Positions 16,081 to 25,180 of a DNA stretch of 35,278 bases are shown here, piece after piece. Both the position numbers and the translations under genes were made by a program. Every line of letters begins with the position of its first letter. Position 1 is the first letter of the stretch. The stretch spans positions 1 to 35,278 of the forward strand of contig JAGBZO010000039.1 in the NCBI GenBank assembly GCA_017628205.1, written 5' to 3'. The notes beneath the pieces are model-generated. The model worked only from the letters and a program-made list of their open reading frames with translations. It ran no database searches and had not been told where the DNA came from. The stretch is from Duodenibacillus sp. (lineage in GTDB: Bacteria; Pseudomonadota; Gammaproteobacteria; Burkholderiales; Burkholderiaceae_F).

Positions 16081-16144
16081 GAACCTGAACCTCCACCTCG
16101 AGAGCAAAGGATTAAAATAGATAGGTTCGTCAGGGTTAAACGCC

Positions 16145-16218
16145 CTCGGTTGACATTGTCCGAGCCGCCAGCTCCAACCACATGAAGCGAACCGAATGCG
16201 CCTTGGTACAATGTCGAC
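16145..16218 (+). other. Structured region in the purE upstream interval with alternative pairings
   Basis: GTTGACATTGT (16149-16159) can pair over 11 bp (one G-U) with ACAATGTCGAC (16208-16218). The first arm also lies in the loop of a competing hairpin, CTCGG/CCGAG (16145-16164). CCAA (16174-16177) and TTGG (16203-16206) extend the inner part of the long-range fold. A TAAAAT at about 16113 could start a transcript that includes it; a TACAAT at 16207-16212 could instead be a purE promoter. No known riboswitch is recognised. It could be a regulatory leader, a small RNA or an operator. Confidence 0.3.
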
Positions 16219-16329
16219 GACTTCGATTGAAGACGGTGGCGCCGTACCTGCTCGACAATCCGCCGAGTCGATCCGCGTTCGATCGTCGATTATTTGAGAC
16301 TGTCTTTCTTTTACATTCGTTATTTGATT

Positions 16330-16830
16330 ATGACCACCACTACCACTCCTCGCGTTGGCGTTGTCATGGGCTCCAATTCCGACTGGGCCGTCATGCAAAA
16401 TGCCGTTGCCGTTCTGAAAGAATTCGGCATTCCTTACGAAGCTCAAGTCGTCAGTGCACATCGCATGCCCGATGAAATGTTCGCTTACGCCGAAACCGCC
16501 AAAGAGCGTGGTCTGGCCTGTATTATCGCCGGCGCCGGCGGTGCCGCCCACTTGCCCGGCATGATCGCCGCCAAATGCGTTGTGCCCGTCTTGGGCGTGC
16601 CCATTCCTTCGAAATACTTGCGCGGTGAAGACAGTCTCTTGTCCATCGTTCAGATGCCCAAGGGCGTTCCGGTCGCCACGTTTGCCATCGGTGAAGCCGG
16701 TGCCGCCAACGCTGCTCTGTACGCCATTTCCATCATGGCCGTGACGGAGCCCGCCCTGTATGAAAAATTACAAGCCTTCCGTGCCGCACAAAACGCCAAG
16801 GCTCGCGCCATGGAACTGCCCGAAGAGTAA
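16330..16830 (+). CDS. purE: N5-carboxyaminoimidazole ribonucleotide mutase
   Basis: A 166-residue class I PurE, which moves the carboxyl group of N5-CAIR to give CAIR in de novo purine synthesis. GSNSDW (substrate phosphate and ribose contact), SAHRMPDEM (with the catalytic His) and [11 protein letters not shown] are present. Normal length. I take the ATG at 16330; an earlier in-frame ATG at 16294 would add [12 protein letters not shown], which is not part of the family fold. purK follows after 6 nt, giving the usual purE-purK pair. Unlike many betaproteobacteria, no purC lies in front of it. Confidence 0.96.
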   Translation: MTTTTTPRVGVVMGSNSDWAVMQNAVAVLKEFGIPYEAQVVSAHRMPDEMFAYAETAKERGLACIIAGAGGAAHLPGMIAAKCVVPVLGVPIPSKYLRGEDSLLSIVQMPKGVPVATFAIGEAGAANAALYAISIMAVTEPALYEKLQAFRAAQNAKARAMELPEE

Positions 16831-16836
16831 GAAACG

Positions 16837-18012
16837 ATGAAAGTCACCTTCCCCCTCGCCCCGGGCTCCAAGCTCGGTTTGCTCGGCGGCGGCCAGCTGG
16901 GTCGCATGTTCGCACAATCTGCCGCTCAGCTCGGTTATAAAGTCGTCGTGCTTGAAAAGGGCGCCTGCCCCGCCGCCGACGTCTCGCCCGAGCACATCAA
17001 CGCCGTGTACACGGATGAAGCCGCGCTCGTTGAACTCAAGAATCAAGTCGGCGCCGTCACGACCGAATTTGAAAATGTTCCCGCCCGTACGCTCGAATTG
17101 TTGGCTGAAGGTGAAGACGGCGTTTTCACGGCTCCGGCCGGCAGTTCCGTCGCGATCGCTCAGGACCGTCTTGCTGAAAAGACCTTCTTGGAATCGACCG
17201 CCGGCGTTCCCGTTGCGCCGCACGCTGCGGTTTTGTCCGAAGCCGATTGCGCCGCGCTCGATGCTTCGCTCTTTCCCGCGATTTTAAAGACCACCCGCAT
17301 GGGATACGACGGCAAAGGCCAGGTGACCGTCATGTCTGCCGACGATGCACTCGACGCGTTCAAGTCGTTGGGCGGCGTTCCTTGCATTTTGGAAAAGCGT
17401 TTGGATTTGGCCAAGGAAGTGTCCGTCATCGTCGCCCGCGGTCGCAACGGCGATGTCCGCACCTTCCCGGTAAACGAAAACTACCACCGCAACGGCATTT
17501 TGGCCGTTTCCATTTTGCCTGCCCGCATTGACGACGTTTTGGCCGACACGGCTCGCGCCTATGCCGCCCGCATCATTGAAGCGTTGAATTATTACGGTGT
17601 CTTGTGCATCGAGTTTTTCGTTCTCAAGGACAATACGATCGTTGCCAACGAAATGGCTCCGCGTCCGCACAACTCGGGCCACGCCACCATCGAAGCTTGC
17701 GTGACGAGCCAGTACGAGCAACAAGTGCGCGCCATGACCGGTTTGCCATTGGGCGACACAACGCCCGTGTGCTCGACGGTCATGCTCAATATTTTGGGAG
17801 ATGTGTGGTACGACGAAAACAACGCGCTGGTCGAACCCAAATGGAGCGATGTCCTGGCCATCCCGGGCGCCAAATTGCACTTGTACGGCAAGGCCGAAGC
17901 ACGCAAGGCGCGCAAGATGGGGCACGTTACCGTCATCGGCGCCTCTGTCGAACAGGCCATGAGTCGCGCTCGCGAAGTAGCCGCTGTTCTCGGTCTGCCC
18001 GAGCCGCAGTAA
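16837..18012 (+). CDS. purK: N5-carboxyaminoimidazole ribonucleotide synthase
   Basis: A 391-residue ATP-grasp enzyme joining AIR and bicarbonate to give N5-CAIR, the substrate of PurE. The N-terminal GLLGGGQLGRMFAQSA is the PurK signature. TTEFENVP, the central KTTRMGYDGKGQ loop and the metal and ATP-binding EMAPRPHNSGH are in the expected order. The C-terminal domain with HLYGKAEARKARKMGHVTV is complete. The gene starts 6 nt after purE, so the two are co-transcribed and probably translationally linked. sua5 follows after 22 nt. Confidence 0.97.
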   Translation: MKVTFPLAPGSKLGLLGGGQLGRMFAQSAAQLGYKVVVLEKGACPAADVSPEHINAVYTDEAALVELKNQVGAVTTEFENVPARTLELLAEGEDGVFTAPAGSSVAIAQDRLAEKTFLESTAGVPVAPHAAVLSEADCAALDASLFPAILKTTRMGYDGKGQVTVMSADDALDAFKSLGGVPCILEKRLDLAKEVSVIVARGRNGDVRTFPVNENYHRNGILAVSILPARIDDVLADTARAYAARIIEALNYYGVLCIEFFVLKDNTIVANEMAPRPHNSGHATIEACVTSQYEQQVRAMTGLPLGDTTPVCSTVMLNILGDVWYDENNALVEPKWSDVLAIPGAKLHLYGKAEARKARKMGHVTVIGASVEQAMSRAREVAAVLGLPEPQ

Positions 18013-18034
18013 TTAGCCAAAAAAAGAGAGAGTT

Positions 18035-19021
18035 ATGTACCCGACGATTCAAAGCGATGCGATTGATCGTGCCGTCGACACCCTGAACGAAGGTGGTCTC
18101 GTTGCCATTCCGACCGAAACCGTCTACGGTTTGGCCGCCGATGCCGACAACGAAGAAGCCGTCTTGAAAATTTTCGCCGTCAAGGGACGCCCGACCAATC
18201 ACCCGCTGATCGTACACGTGGCGGACATCGAAGCGATCGACGCCTGGGCGAAAGACGTTCCCGAGACTGCCTATCGCTTGGCTCGAGCCTTCTGGCCCGG
18301 CCCCTTGACGCTCGTTTTGCCCCGCGCCGAACGTTGCGGTACGTTCGTGACGGGTGGCCAGGATTCCGTGGCCATCCGTTGCCCCTCCCATCCTTGGATT
18401 CGCGAGCTGCTGACGCGGTTTGCCGGTACGACGCATCGAGGTGTCACGGCACCGAGTGCCAACACGTTCGGTCAGATTTCACCGACCTGCGCTCGTCACG
18501 TGGCCGATGACCTCGGCGATAAAGTCGACTTCATTCTGGACGGCGGCGCTTGCGACGTCGGCGTCGAATCCACCATTGTGAATTTGTCCGGCGAACATCC
18601 CGAAATTCTTCGCCACGGCGCCGTCACCCGCGCCATGCTCGAAGCCGTATTGCAGATGCCCGTCCCGGACGCCGGCAGCAATGCGCCTCGTGCATCGGGC
18701 CGTCTCAAGAGTCACTATGCTCCCAACACCAAATTGGAGCTCGTGTCGCAAGAACGGTTGACCGCTCGTTGCCAGGAACTTGCCGACAGTCGTCTTGCGG
18801 TCATGGGATCGCACGGCATTCTTCCCGATCTCGGCGTCAACGTTGTGTTTCGAACGCCCTCGCCCGAAACGCCGGAGGCCTACGCCCGCGTCCTGTATGC
18901 CCGCTTGCACGAACTGGACGACATTCAGGCCGATCGCATCTTGATTGAATTGCCTCCCGAGACCCCCGAGTGGGCCGCCGTCAACGACCGTCTGGGACGA
19001 GCCGCTGCCGACAAAGCCTGA
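18035..19021 (+). CDS. tsaC: Threonylcarbamoyl-AMP synthase, long Sua5 form
   Basis: A 328-residue enzyme making threonylcarbamoyl-AMP from threonine, bicarbonate and ATP for t6A37 modification of ANN-reading tRNAs. The YrdC domain occupies about residues 1-200, with IPTETVYGLAADA, the KGRPTNHPLIVHV segment and TAPSANTFGQIS. A C-terminal Sua5 domain follows the linker ASGRLKSHYAPN, so this is the long Sua5 type rather than the ~190-residue E. coli TsaC. It lies in the purE-purK-sua5-murI run. The RBS is AGAGAG. Confidence 0.94.
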   Translation: MYPTIQSDAIDRAVDTLNEGGLVAIPTETVYGLAADADNEEAVLKIFAVKGRPTNHPLIVHVADIEAIDAWAKDVPETAYRLARAFWPGPLTLVLPRAERCGTFVTGGQDSVAIRCPSHPWIRELLTRFAGTTHRGVTAPSANTFGQISPTCARHVADDLGDKVDFILDGGACDVGVESTIVNLSGEHPEILRHGAVTRAMLEAVLQMPVPDAGSNAPRASGRLKSHYAPNTKLELVSQERLTARCQELADSRLAVMGSHGILPDLGVNVVFRTPSPETPEAYARVLYARLHELDDIQADRILIELPPETPEWAAVNDRLGRAAADKA

Positions 19022-19032
19022 TCGGAGTCGCC

Positions 19033-19824
19033 ATGAAAACCCAAGCCCCGATCGGGGTGCTGGATTCGGGACTCGGCGGCTTGTCCGTCCTCGTCGCCCT
19101 ACGTCAGCGCATGCCCGCCGAAGACTTCGTATATTGCGCGGACAGCGGGAACGCTCCGTGGGGCGAGCGCTCCCCCGATTTCATCACGCAACGATGCGAC
19201 CGCATCGTCAACTTCCTACTGGAACAGGATGCCAAAGCCATCGTTTTGGCTTGCAACACCGCAACGGCCATTGCGGCTGAACATCTGCGATGCTGGTGCC
19301 CCGTTCCCGTCATCGGAATCGAACCGGCCGTCAAACCCGCCGTACAAAGTTCCCCTTCAGGAAAAATCGGCGTTCTGGCAACTTCCAGAACAATTGAAAG
19401 CCCTCGCTACGCCTCCTTGCTCGAACGTTTTGCGCAAGACGCCCACGTCATCAGCCAGCCGGCTCCCGGGCTGATGGAGTGCGTCGAGCAAGGTCGATTC
19501 GATGCCCCGTCAACCCGCTCCCTCCTGTCCCGCTATTTGACGCCGATGCTCGGGGCAGGCGTTGACACTTTAGTCCTCGGATGCACGCATTATCCGTTTT
19601 TGTCGCCCGTCATCGGCGAACTGACGGGCAACAAACTTCGTATTCTCGAACCTGGCCCCGCCGTAGCCAAAGTCACCCGCGATCGACTGTCGAGCACCGG
19701 CACCTTGCGCTCGGGCTCTCGGCAAGGTACCGAAACGTTTTACATCAAAGATGTTCAACGGTTTTCCCACACCCTGTCCTTGTTGTGGCCTGAAAAGCGT
19801 CCCGCTCACGAATTGCCCGTTTGA
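19033..19824 (+). CDS. murI: Glutamate racemase
   Basis: A 263-residue cytoplasmic enzyme supplying D-glutamate for peptidoglycan. The N-terminal IGVLDSGLGGLSVL holds the first catalytic Asp. The two catalytic cysteines are in LACNTATA and LGCTHYPF. ADSGNAPWGERS corresponds to the usual substrate loop (normally DxxxxPYG), here with Trp in place of Tyr. I take the ATG at 19033, which follows CGGAG and begins 11 nt after the sua5 stop. A longer frame from 18970 would overlap sua5. Last gene of the run, with a strong terminator after it. Confidence 0.95.
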   Translation: MKTQAPIGVLDSGLGGLSVLVALRQRMPAEDFVYCADSGNAPWGERSPDFITQRCDRIVNFLLEQDAKAIVLACNTATAIAAEHLRCWCPVPVIGIEPAVKPAVQSSPSGKIGVLATSRTIESPRYASLLERFAQDAHVISQPAPGLMECVEQGRFDAPSTRSLLSRYLTPMLGAGVDTLVLGCTHYPFLSPVIGELTGNKLRILEPGPAVAKVTRDRLSSTGTLRSGSRQGTETFYIKDVQRFSHTLSLLWPEKRPAHELPV

Positions 19825-19836
19825 CCTCTCATAAAC

Positions 19837-19871
19837 AAAAACCTCCGCGGTTCAAACCGAACGGAGGTTTT
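19837..19871. terminator. Shared bidirectional terminator of murI and the thioesterase gene
   Basis: AAAACCTCCG and CGGAGGTTTT enclose an inner CGGTT/AACCG stem. A and T runs on both sides let it serve the converging murI (plus) and thioesterase (minus) genes. Confidence 0.92.
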
Positions 19872-19886
19872 AATCAATAGAGGTCC

Positions 19887-20336
19887 TCAAGCGCGCAATG
19901 CGAGGGGGGTGTTCGTTTCGTCCATGACGTAAGGTTGCATTTTTTCACGCAACTGCTCGGGAATGGGCTGGGCCGACATGCCCTCTTGTTTGGAAACGCA
20001 AACAACCGTCTCGGCCATACGCAAACGCACCTGATCGGCGCATTCAAGCGTCATGCCGAAGCGAATGGAACTCACGCCCATGCGTTCGATCCACAGCTTG
20101 GCCACGCAACTATCCCCCGGCCGAGAAGGGTGCACGAAATCGCAACGGATGCCGACAACGGGCATACCGATACCGTGTCGAACCAATTCCATAAACGGAA
20201 CGTTGACCACTTCACGGAAAAAGTCTTCGATCACACCGTTGAAAATCGTGAAATACTGCGGGTGAAAGACAATTCCGGCCGGATCGCAATGCGCGAACCG
20301 GATCTGAATGGGGGTTTCAAAAATTTTGTGCGACAT
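19887..20336 (-). CDS. Hotdog-fold acyl-CoA thioesterase, 4-hydroxybenzoyl-CoA thioesterase family
   Basis: A 149-residue protein of the 4HBT/YbgC class. RFAHCDPAGIVFHPQYF (residues 13-29) contains the catalytic Asp18 and the DPAGIV-H motif. FFREVVNVPF and the central GIRCDFVHPSRPGD strand complete the fold. Members hydrolyse hydroxybenzoyl-CoA or short acyl-CoAs; there is no tol-pal context here, so a YbgC role is not supported. A terminator-like hairpin and a small open frame lie immediately upstream. The ribosome binding site is weak (AGGG about 10 nt before the ATG). Confidence 0.88.
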   Translation of the reverse strand: MSHKIFETPIQIRFAHCDPAGIVFHPQYFTIFNGVIEDFFREVVNVPFMELVRHGIGMPVVGIRCDFVHPSRPGDSCVAKLWIERMGVSSIRFGMTLECADQVRLRMAETVVCVSKQEGMSAQPIPEQLREKMQPYVMDETNTPLALRA

Positions 20337-20348
20337 GTGAGCGTTACC

Positions 20349-20492
20349 CTAAAAATCGGCCGACGTGTCGTCGGCCCGATAGGTGACAATTATCGCAGAT
20401 CGCTTATCGAGATTGGGATCCGTCAAACCGCCGATTTCATCCTTGGGTCGCTTGACAACTTTTCCGGTCAACCGCCTGAAACCTTTGTTCAC
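20349..20492 (-). CDS. Possible small upstream protein before the thioesterase gene (47 codons, uncertain)
   Basis: From GTG at 20492 a frame starting MNKGFRRLTGKVVKRPKDE and ending VTYRADDTSADF runs to TAG at 20349, 12 nt before the thioesterase ATG. An in-frame TTG would add ten residues. It is hydrophilic and protein-like and would be translationally close to the thioesterase. However, no ribosome binding site is clear and the opposite strand is also open across this stretch. Its 3' end coincides with a hairpin plus U-run. It may instead be non-coding leader. Confidence 0.25.
   Translation of the reverse strand: MNKGFRRLTGKVVKRPKDEIGGLTDPNLDKRSAIIVTYRADDTSADF
20350..20380 (-). terminator. 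Terminator-like hairpin in the thioesterase leader
   Basis: On the minus strand ATCGGGCCGACG, loop ACA and CGTCGGCCGAT (one bulge) are followed directly by TTTTTAGGG, then the thioesterase ATG 14 nt later. This has the form of an intrinsic terminator or attenuator. No gene on that strand lies upstream to be terminated, unless the small frame at 20349-20492 or a small RNA is transcribed. Confidence 0.55.
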
Positions 20493-20579
20493 ATGTCCAT
20501 CTTTTTGGCTGAGAGACGGCAATGTAAAAATTTCGTATGCTGTGTTCAGTTTTTATTTGTAGCGGACAAACGACCGAAA

Positions 20580-21140
20580 ATGAATACGATCCTTGAAGCT
20601 CTCTTGTCTCGACGCTCCGTCAAACCCAAACATCTGACGCAACCCGTTCCCGATTTTGAAACGCTCAAATTGGCCGCTCAAGCCGCTTTGCGAGCCCCCG
20701 ATCACGGCGCGTTGGTTCCCTTCCGATTTATTTTGATTCGAGAAGAAGATCGCGCCCACTTGGCCGATTTGTTTGAGGCATCCGCCATTCGTCTCGGTTA
20801 TGACGATGAAAAAGTGCAGCGCACGCGCTCCAAAGCCCTCAAAGGCCCGATGCTCGTCGCCTTTGTCACTCGCATCGATCCTCACCATCGCATTCCCGCC
20901 GTGGAACAAGAGTTGACGGCCGGCGCCGCCATCGCCCAATTCTTGCTGGCCATCGACGCGCTGGGCTTCGGCGCCATCACCCTTTCGGGTTCCATTCTCG
21001 AAGACCCCGAATTGCAAAGCGCCTTTTGTTTGGATGCCAACGAGTCGTTGGCCGGTTGGTTTACGATCGGCACTCCCGACGAGAGCACGCAAAAATTGCC
21101 GGAAACTCGCGAAGCTCCCATTTCCGTCTGGCAGCCGTAA
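20580..21140 (+). CDS. Nitroreductase-family protein, YdjA-like
   Basis: A 186-residue FMN-binding oxidoreductase, the short form of the family (E. coli YdjA is 183). The N-terminal LLSRRSVKPKHLTQPVP and AALRAPDHGALVPFRFI contain the FMN-contacting RRS and APDH motifs. The C-terminal LGFGAITLSGS and GWFTIGTP segments are also typical. NAD(P)H-dependent reduction of nitro compounds or quinones is the likely chemistry, with the natural substrate unknown. I chose the ATG at 20580. The same frame is open for over 600 bases upstream, but that stretch is antisense to the thioesterase gene and would be far too long for the family. It converges on the DUF72 gene. Confidence 0.88.
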   Translation: MNTILEALLSRRSVKPKHLTQPVPDFETLKLAAQAALRAPDHGALVPFRFILIREEDRAHLADLFEASAIRLGYDDEKVQRTRSKALKGPMLVAFVTRIDPHHRIPAVEQELTAGAAIAQFLLAIDALGFGAITLSGSILEDPELQSAFCLDANESLAGWFTIGTPDESTQKLPETREAPISVWQP

Positions 21141-21157
21141 TACCGAACGCACCGACG

Positions 21158-22237
21158 TCATCCGATCCGCTCGGCCCGTTTGTGTTCGAGATAATTTTCA
21201 GCCAAGGCTCGCATTGTCAGCGGTGCCGAGCCTTCGGCTTTGTTGTTGGCCACAACAAACATCCGTTGTCCCGTTCGAACTGCCTGGTGCATCAACCATT
21301 CGATTCCCGAACGCGTGACAATATCGGGTTCCCGCAGAGCGTCGAATGGCGCCCATTCTTTTTTCATCCGTCGATACTCTCCGTCAAACCGCGACAGCGA
21401 CCATCGCACGATGACGTCGCCTTTGGGATCCCAAACGCCTTCCTGAACGTCAGGAGCGTCCATCATCCGCAGCGCTTCCGTTTGACGCATGATCGAAGGC
21501 ATCGACGGATGAATACCCAACACCAAACGCGTCCCCGTTTCGGCCATGGTCCGTACGAAGCGCGGCGTATAAAGCGCTCGCGCTCGCATTTCCACGCCGT
21601 ACACGGGAACCGAATCGCCGATCCGCTTTGGTAACGCTTCCATAAAGAGCGCAACGGATTCGATCAGGCGATGCCGATCCGCCGGCTCGCGCAACAACGC
21701 TCGGGGAATCGGCGGCATTTCGAAAATCAAGGGACCCGCCTTTTGTTTCAACCCTTCGATGACGGGGTCCACAAAAATATCCTTGGCAAGTTCCGGATTC
21801 AAAAAATCGGGATTAAGTCCCGTCGGACGGCCTTTGACATCGCGCAAAACGGCATCGGTCACCTGTTGAGGCGCCTTGACAATGAAACGGAAGGTATCTG
21901 GAACTTGATCGGCGAAATGGGTGTACTGCTCGACACGCATCGGATGGTAGAAGCTACGATCGATGCCAACCGTTGAAAAAATAGGATGAGCGGCATAGGC
22001 CGAAAGCCCCTCGTTTGCCAGACGCTTTTCTCCGCTCATTGGAGAATAAACAAGTCCTCTCCAACCGGGAAAATTCCAGCTGGACGTCCCCAAAAACAGA
22101 TTGGACGGCAAACGCTCTCCGAGCCGACGCAACACGGCGTCGGGAGCCATTGGTTCAATCGCCGCGTGGGTGGACGGCGTGTTGTCAAACAATGCGGGCG
22201 TATGCTCGTCGTATCTCGATGCCATTGCCATGCTCAT
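21158..22237 (-). CDS. DUF72 domain protein (YecE family)
   Basis: A 359-residue protein with the DUF72 TIM-barrel fold. LFLGTSSWNFPGWRGLVY opens the domain. YAAHPIFSTVGIDRSFYHPM (the NSTFY-like segment), FRFIVKAPQQVTD and GPLIFEMPP are in family order. The biochemical function of DUF72 proteins is not established. I take the ATG at 22237 (ATGs at 22231 and 22225 are close alternatives). The longer frame to 22291 would start inside the terminator of the upstream gene. About 40 residues precede the domain, and the total is longer than E. coli YecE (272). No operon partner. Confidence 0.85.
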   Translation of the reverse strand: MSMAMASRYDEHTPALFDNTPSTHAAIEPMAPDAVLRRLGERLPSNLFLGTSSWNFPGWRGLVYSPMSGEKRLANEGLSAYAAHPIFSTVGIDRSFYHPMRVEQYTHFADQVPDTFRFIVKAPQQVTDAVLRDVKGRPTGLNPDFLNPELAKDIFVDPVIEGLKQKAGPLIFEMPPIPRALLREPADRHRLIESVALFMEALPKRIGDSVPVYGVEMRARALYTPRFVRTMAETGTRLVLGIHPSMPSIMRQTEALRMMDAPDVQEGVWDPKGDVIVRWSLSRFDGEYRRMKKEWAPFDALREPDIVTRSGIEWLMHQAVRTGQRMFVVANNKAEGSAPLTMRALAENYLEHKRAERIG

Positions 22238-22264
22238 TAGTTTAACGCAGTCCGAAGACGCGTA

Positions 22265-22288
22265 AAAAGGGACGCCCAAAGGCGTCCC
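22265..22288 (-). terminator. Intrinsic terminator of the CpxP-like gene
   Basis: GGGACGCC, a CAAA loop and GGCGTCCC; the minus-strand transcript continues into TTTTTACG. It lies 25 nt past the stop of the minus-strand secreted protein gene. Confidence 0.92.
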
Positions 22289-22312
22289 CATACGTTAGCT
22301 CATGCTAGTCAA

Positions 22313-22909
22313 TCAAACCTTTCCTCCGTCAGTCGCGCCAGCTTTCGCTTTCGGACAAGGCGGGGTCATGCCGGGGCCCTTCCCGATGGGGCAAGGCGCC
22401 GCGTTGCAATGCGGACGGTGCTGAGGCCCCGCGTGAAAGCGAGCCTTGGGCCCTTTCTTGAATTCATAGGTTTCGAGAACAAGCTTTTGCTTGGGATCGA
22501 GAACCTTGAGCAATTCCGCGCGCTGTTGGGCAACCTTTTCCGTCAATTTGACGTTCAATCGCGCCTTGTCGGCTCGACGTTCCAAACGCGTTTGCTCATC
22601 CATGCAAGGCACTTTATGAGCCTGACGCCATTTGGCGCGTTCTTCAAAAACGGCCAAACGCGTGTCGACGTAGGACTTCCATACCTTAGTCTGCTTTTCC
22701 GTCAAGGTCATCGTTTTGGCGACCGATTCATAGAAGGCCTTCAAATAGTCCAATCGGGATACGTCGGCCTGTTGCGTCATACACTGAGCCGGCCCCATCC
22801 CCATCGCGTGCGGATGACCACCATGGGGGCCGAAACCGTGTGCCATAGCCATGGACGTACCGGCAACCATCAAAGCCAACGTCGTAATGCGTACCATCGT
22901 CTTTTTCAT
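22313..22909 (-). CDS. Secreted CpxP/Spy-like LTxxQ protein with His/Met-rich head and Cys-rich tail
   Basis: A 198-residue protein with a Sec signal peptide (residues 1-23, ending AMA), giving a mature form that begins HGFGPHGGHPH. Residues 60-160 form an alpha-helical, charged region with two LTxxQ-type motifs (LTEKQTKVW and LDPKQKLVL), as in periplasmic Spy/CpxP chaperones. The tail contains HCNAAPCPIGKG and a PPC motif. The His/Met-rich head and Cys/His tail suggest metal binding (inference). AGGAG is 7 nt before the ATG at 22909. It is 41 nt downstream of another secreted His-rich gene and probably co-transcribed with it. No two-component system is adjacent. Confidence 0.8.
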   Translation of the reverse strand: MKKTMVRITTLALMVAGTSMAMAHGFGPHGGHPHAMGMGPAQCMTQQADVSRLDYLKAFYESVAKTMTLTEKQTKVWKSYVDTRLAVFEERAKWRQAHKVPCMDEQTRLERRADKARLNVKLTEKVAQQRAELLKVLDPKQKLVLETYEFKKGPKARFHAGPQHRPHCNAAPCPIGKGPGMTPPCPKAKAGATDGGKV

Positions 22910-22950
22910 TGTATAACTCCTCTATTGCCTGTTTAGTGTCGGTTCGTTCG

Positions 22951-23283
22951 TCAGCGCCACATCGGCGGTGGCGGAGGCATTCCCGGTCCGAAAGTTCTAA
23001 TCCCGGGGCGATGCCAGCGCGGCTTCGGAGGCGGAGGCAGGCGATGAGCCTTCCTTTCTCCGACAAAGAACGTACCGTCGGCAAAATTAAAAATCAATCC
23101 AAAATTCAACCCGAAATCATGACCTCTATGGAAATCGACATGGTGTTTCGGATGGTGCATCGATCCGTGCATCGGGGCGCCTTTTCCAATCGGTCCGTGA
23201 GCTTGCGCGGCGGTGGCGCAGGCAAACGTTGCAGTTACCCCGATCAGAGCGATCAACGTCGTGCGAACTATCGGTTTCATCAT
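22951..23283 (-). CDS. Small secreted His/Pro-rich protein of unknown function
   Basis: A 110-residue protein. The signal peptide spans residues 1-28, ending AQA, so the mature protein would start with His (HGPIGKGAPMHGSMHHPKHH). About ten His lie in the first 30 mature residues. Then comes a short hydrophobic, Phe-rich strand (LNFGLIFNFADGTFFVG), then a Pro-rich tail (PPPPKPRWHRPG and PPPPPMWR). I do not recognise a family. The GPIGKG segment also occurs in the tail of the downstream CpxP-like protein. GGAG lies 7 nt before the first of two adjacent ATGs. A periplasmic metal-binding role is inferred from composition only. Confidence 0.7.
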   Translation of the reverse strand: MMKPIVRTTLIALIGVTATFACATAAQAHGPIGKGAPMHGSMHHPKHHVDFHRGHDFGLNFGLIFNFADGTFFVGERKAHRLPPPPKPRWHRPGIRTFGPGMPPPPPMWR

Positions 23284-23331
23284 ACCCGCTCTCCAAGAAG
23301 ATTATGAGGCTGTGATCGAAAACCAGGTCGT

Positions 23332-24995
<1,664 letters not shown>

Positions 24996-25014
24996 ACGTC
25001 GTCAAGACGCAGTC

Positions 25015-25044
25015 AAAGAGGAGGTTACGACCTCCTCTTTTTTA
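25015..25044 (+). terminator. Intrinsic terminator of purB
   Basis: AAAGAGGAGGT, a TACG loop and ACCTCCTCTTT, then TTT. It ends exactly where the downstream Fnr-type box begins. Confidence 0.93.
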
Positions 25045-25058
25045 TTGACGGATGTCAA
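25045..25058 (+). promoter_or_regulatory. Fnr/Dnr-type box upstream of the nosL-like gene
   Basis: TTGAC-GGAT-GTCAA is a perfect palindrome of the Fnr/Dnr class (TTGAC/T-N4-G/ATCAA). A start site 41.5 bp downstream would fall near 25093; the -10 candidate there (CATTAC, 25081-25086) is weak. The leader to the ATG at 25181 would be about 88 nt. Confidence 0.65.
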
Positions 25059-25180
25059 TTTCTTGTGGCAACCCTCGACACATTACGTCAACACAAGAAA
25101 CCGAATCGATCCCACTGCTTTTTGGGCCTTCTTTCACTAATATCCCAAGGGATTCTAAAAAAGTCTTTTTGGAGCGCTTG

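Noticed and set aside
16113-16329. 6S RNA gene upstream of purE
   Set aside because: The interval has pairing potential, but I could not assemble the long closing stem with a central bubble that defines 6S RNA. Left as an unassigned structured region.
19935-20579. Upstream extension of the nitroreductase frame through the thioesterase gene
   Set aside because: The extension is antisense to a well-supported thioesterase and would give a protein twice the family length. The nitroreductase domain begins right at the ATG at 20580.
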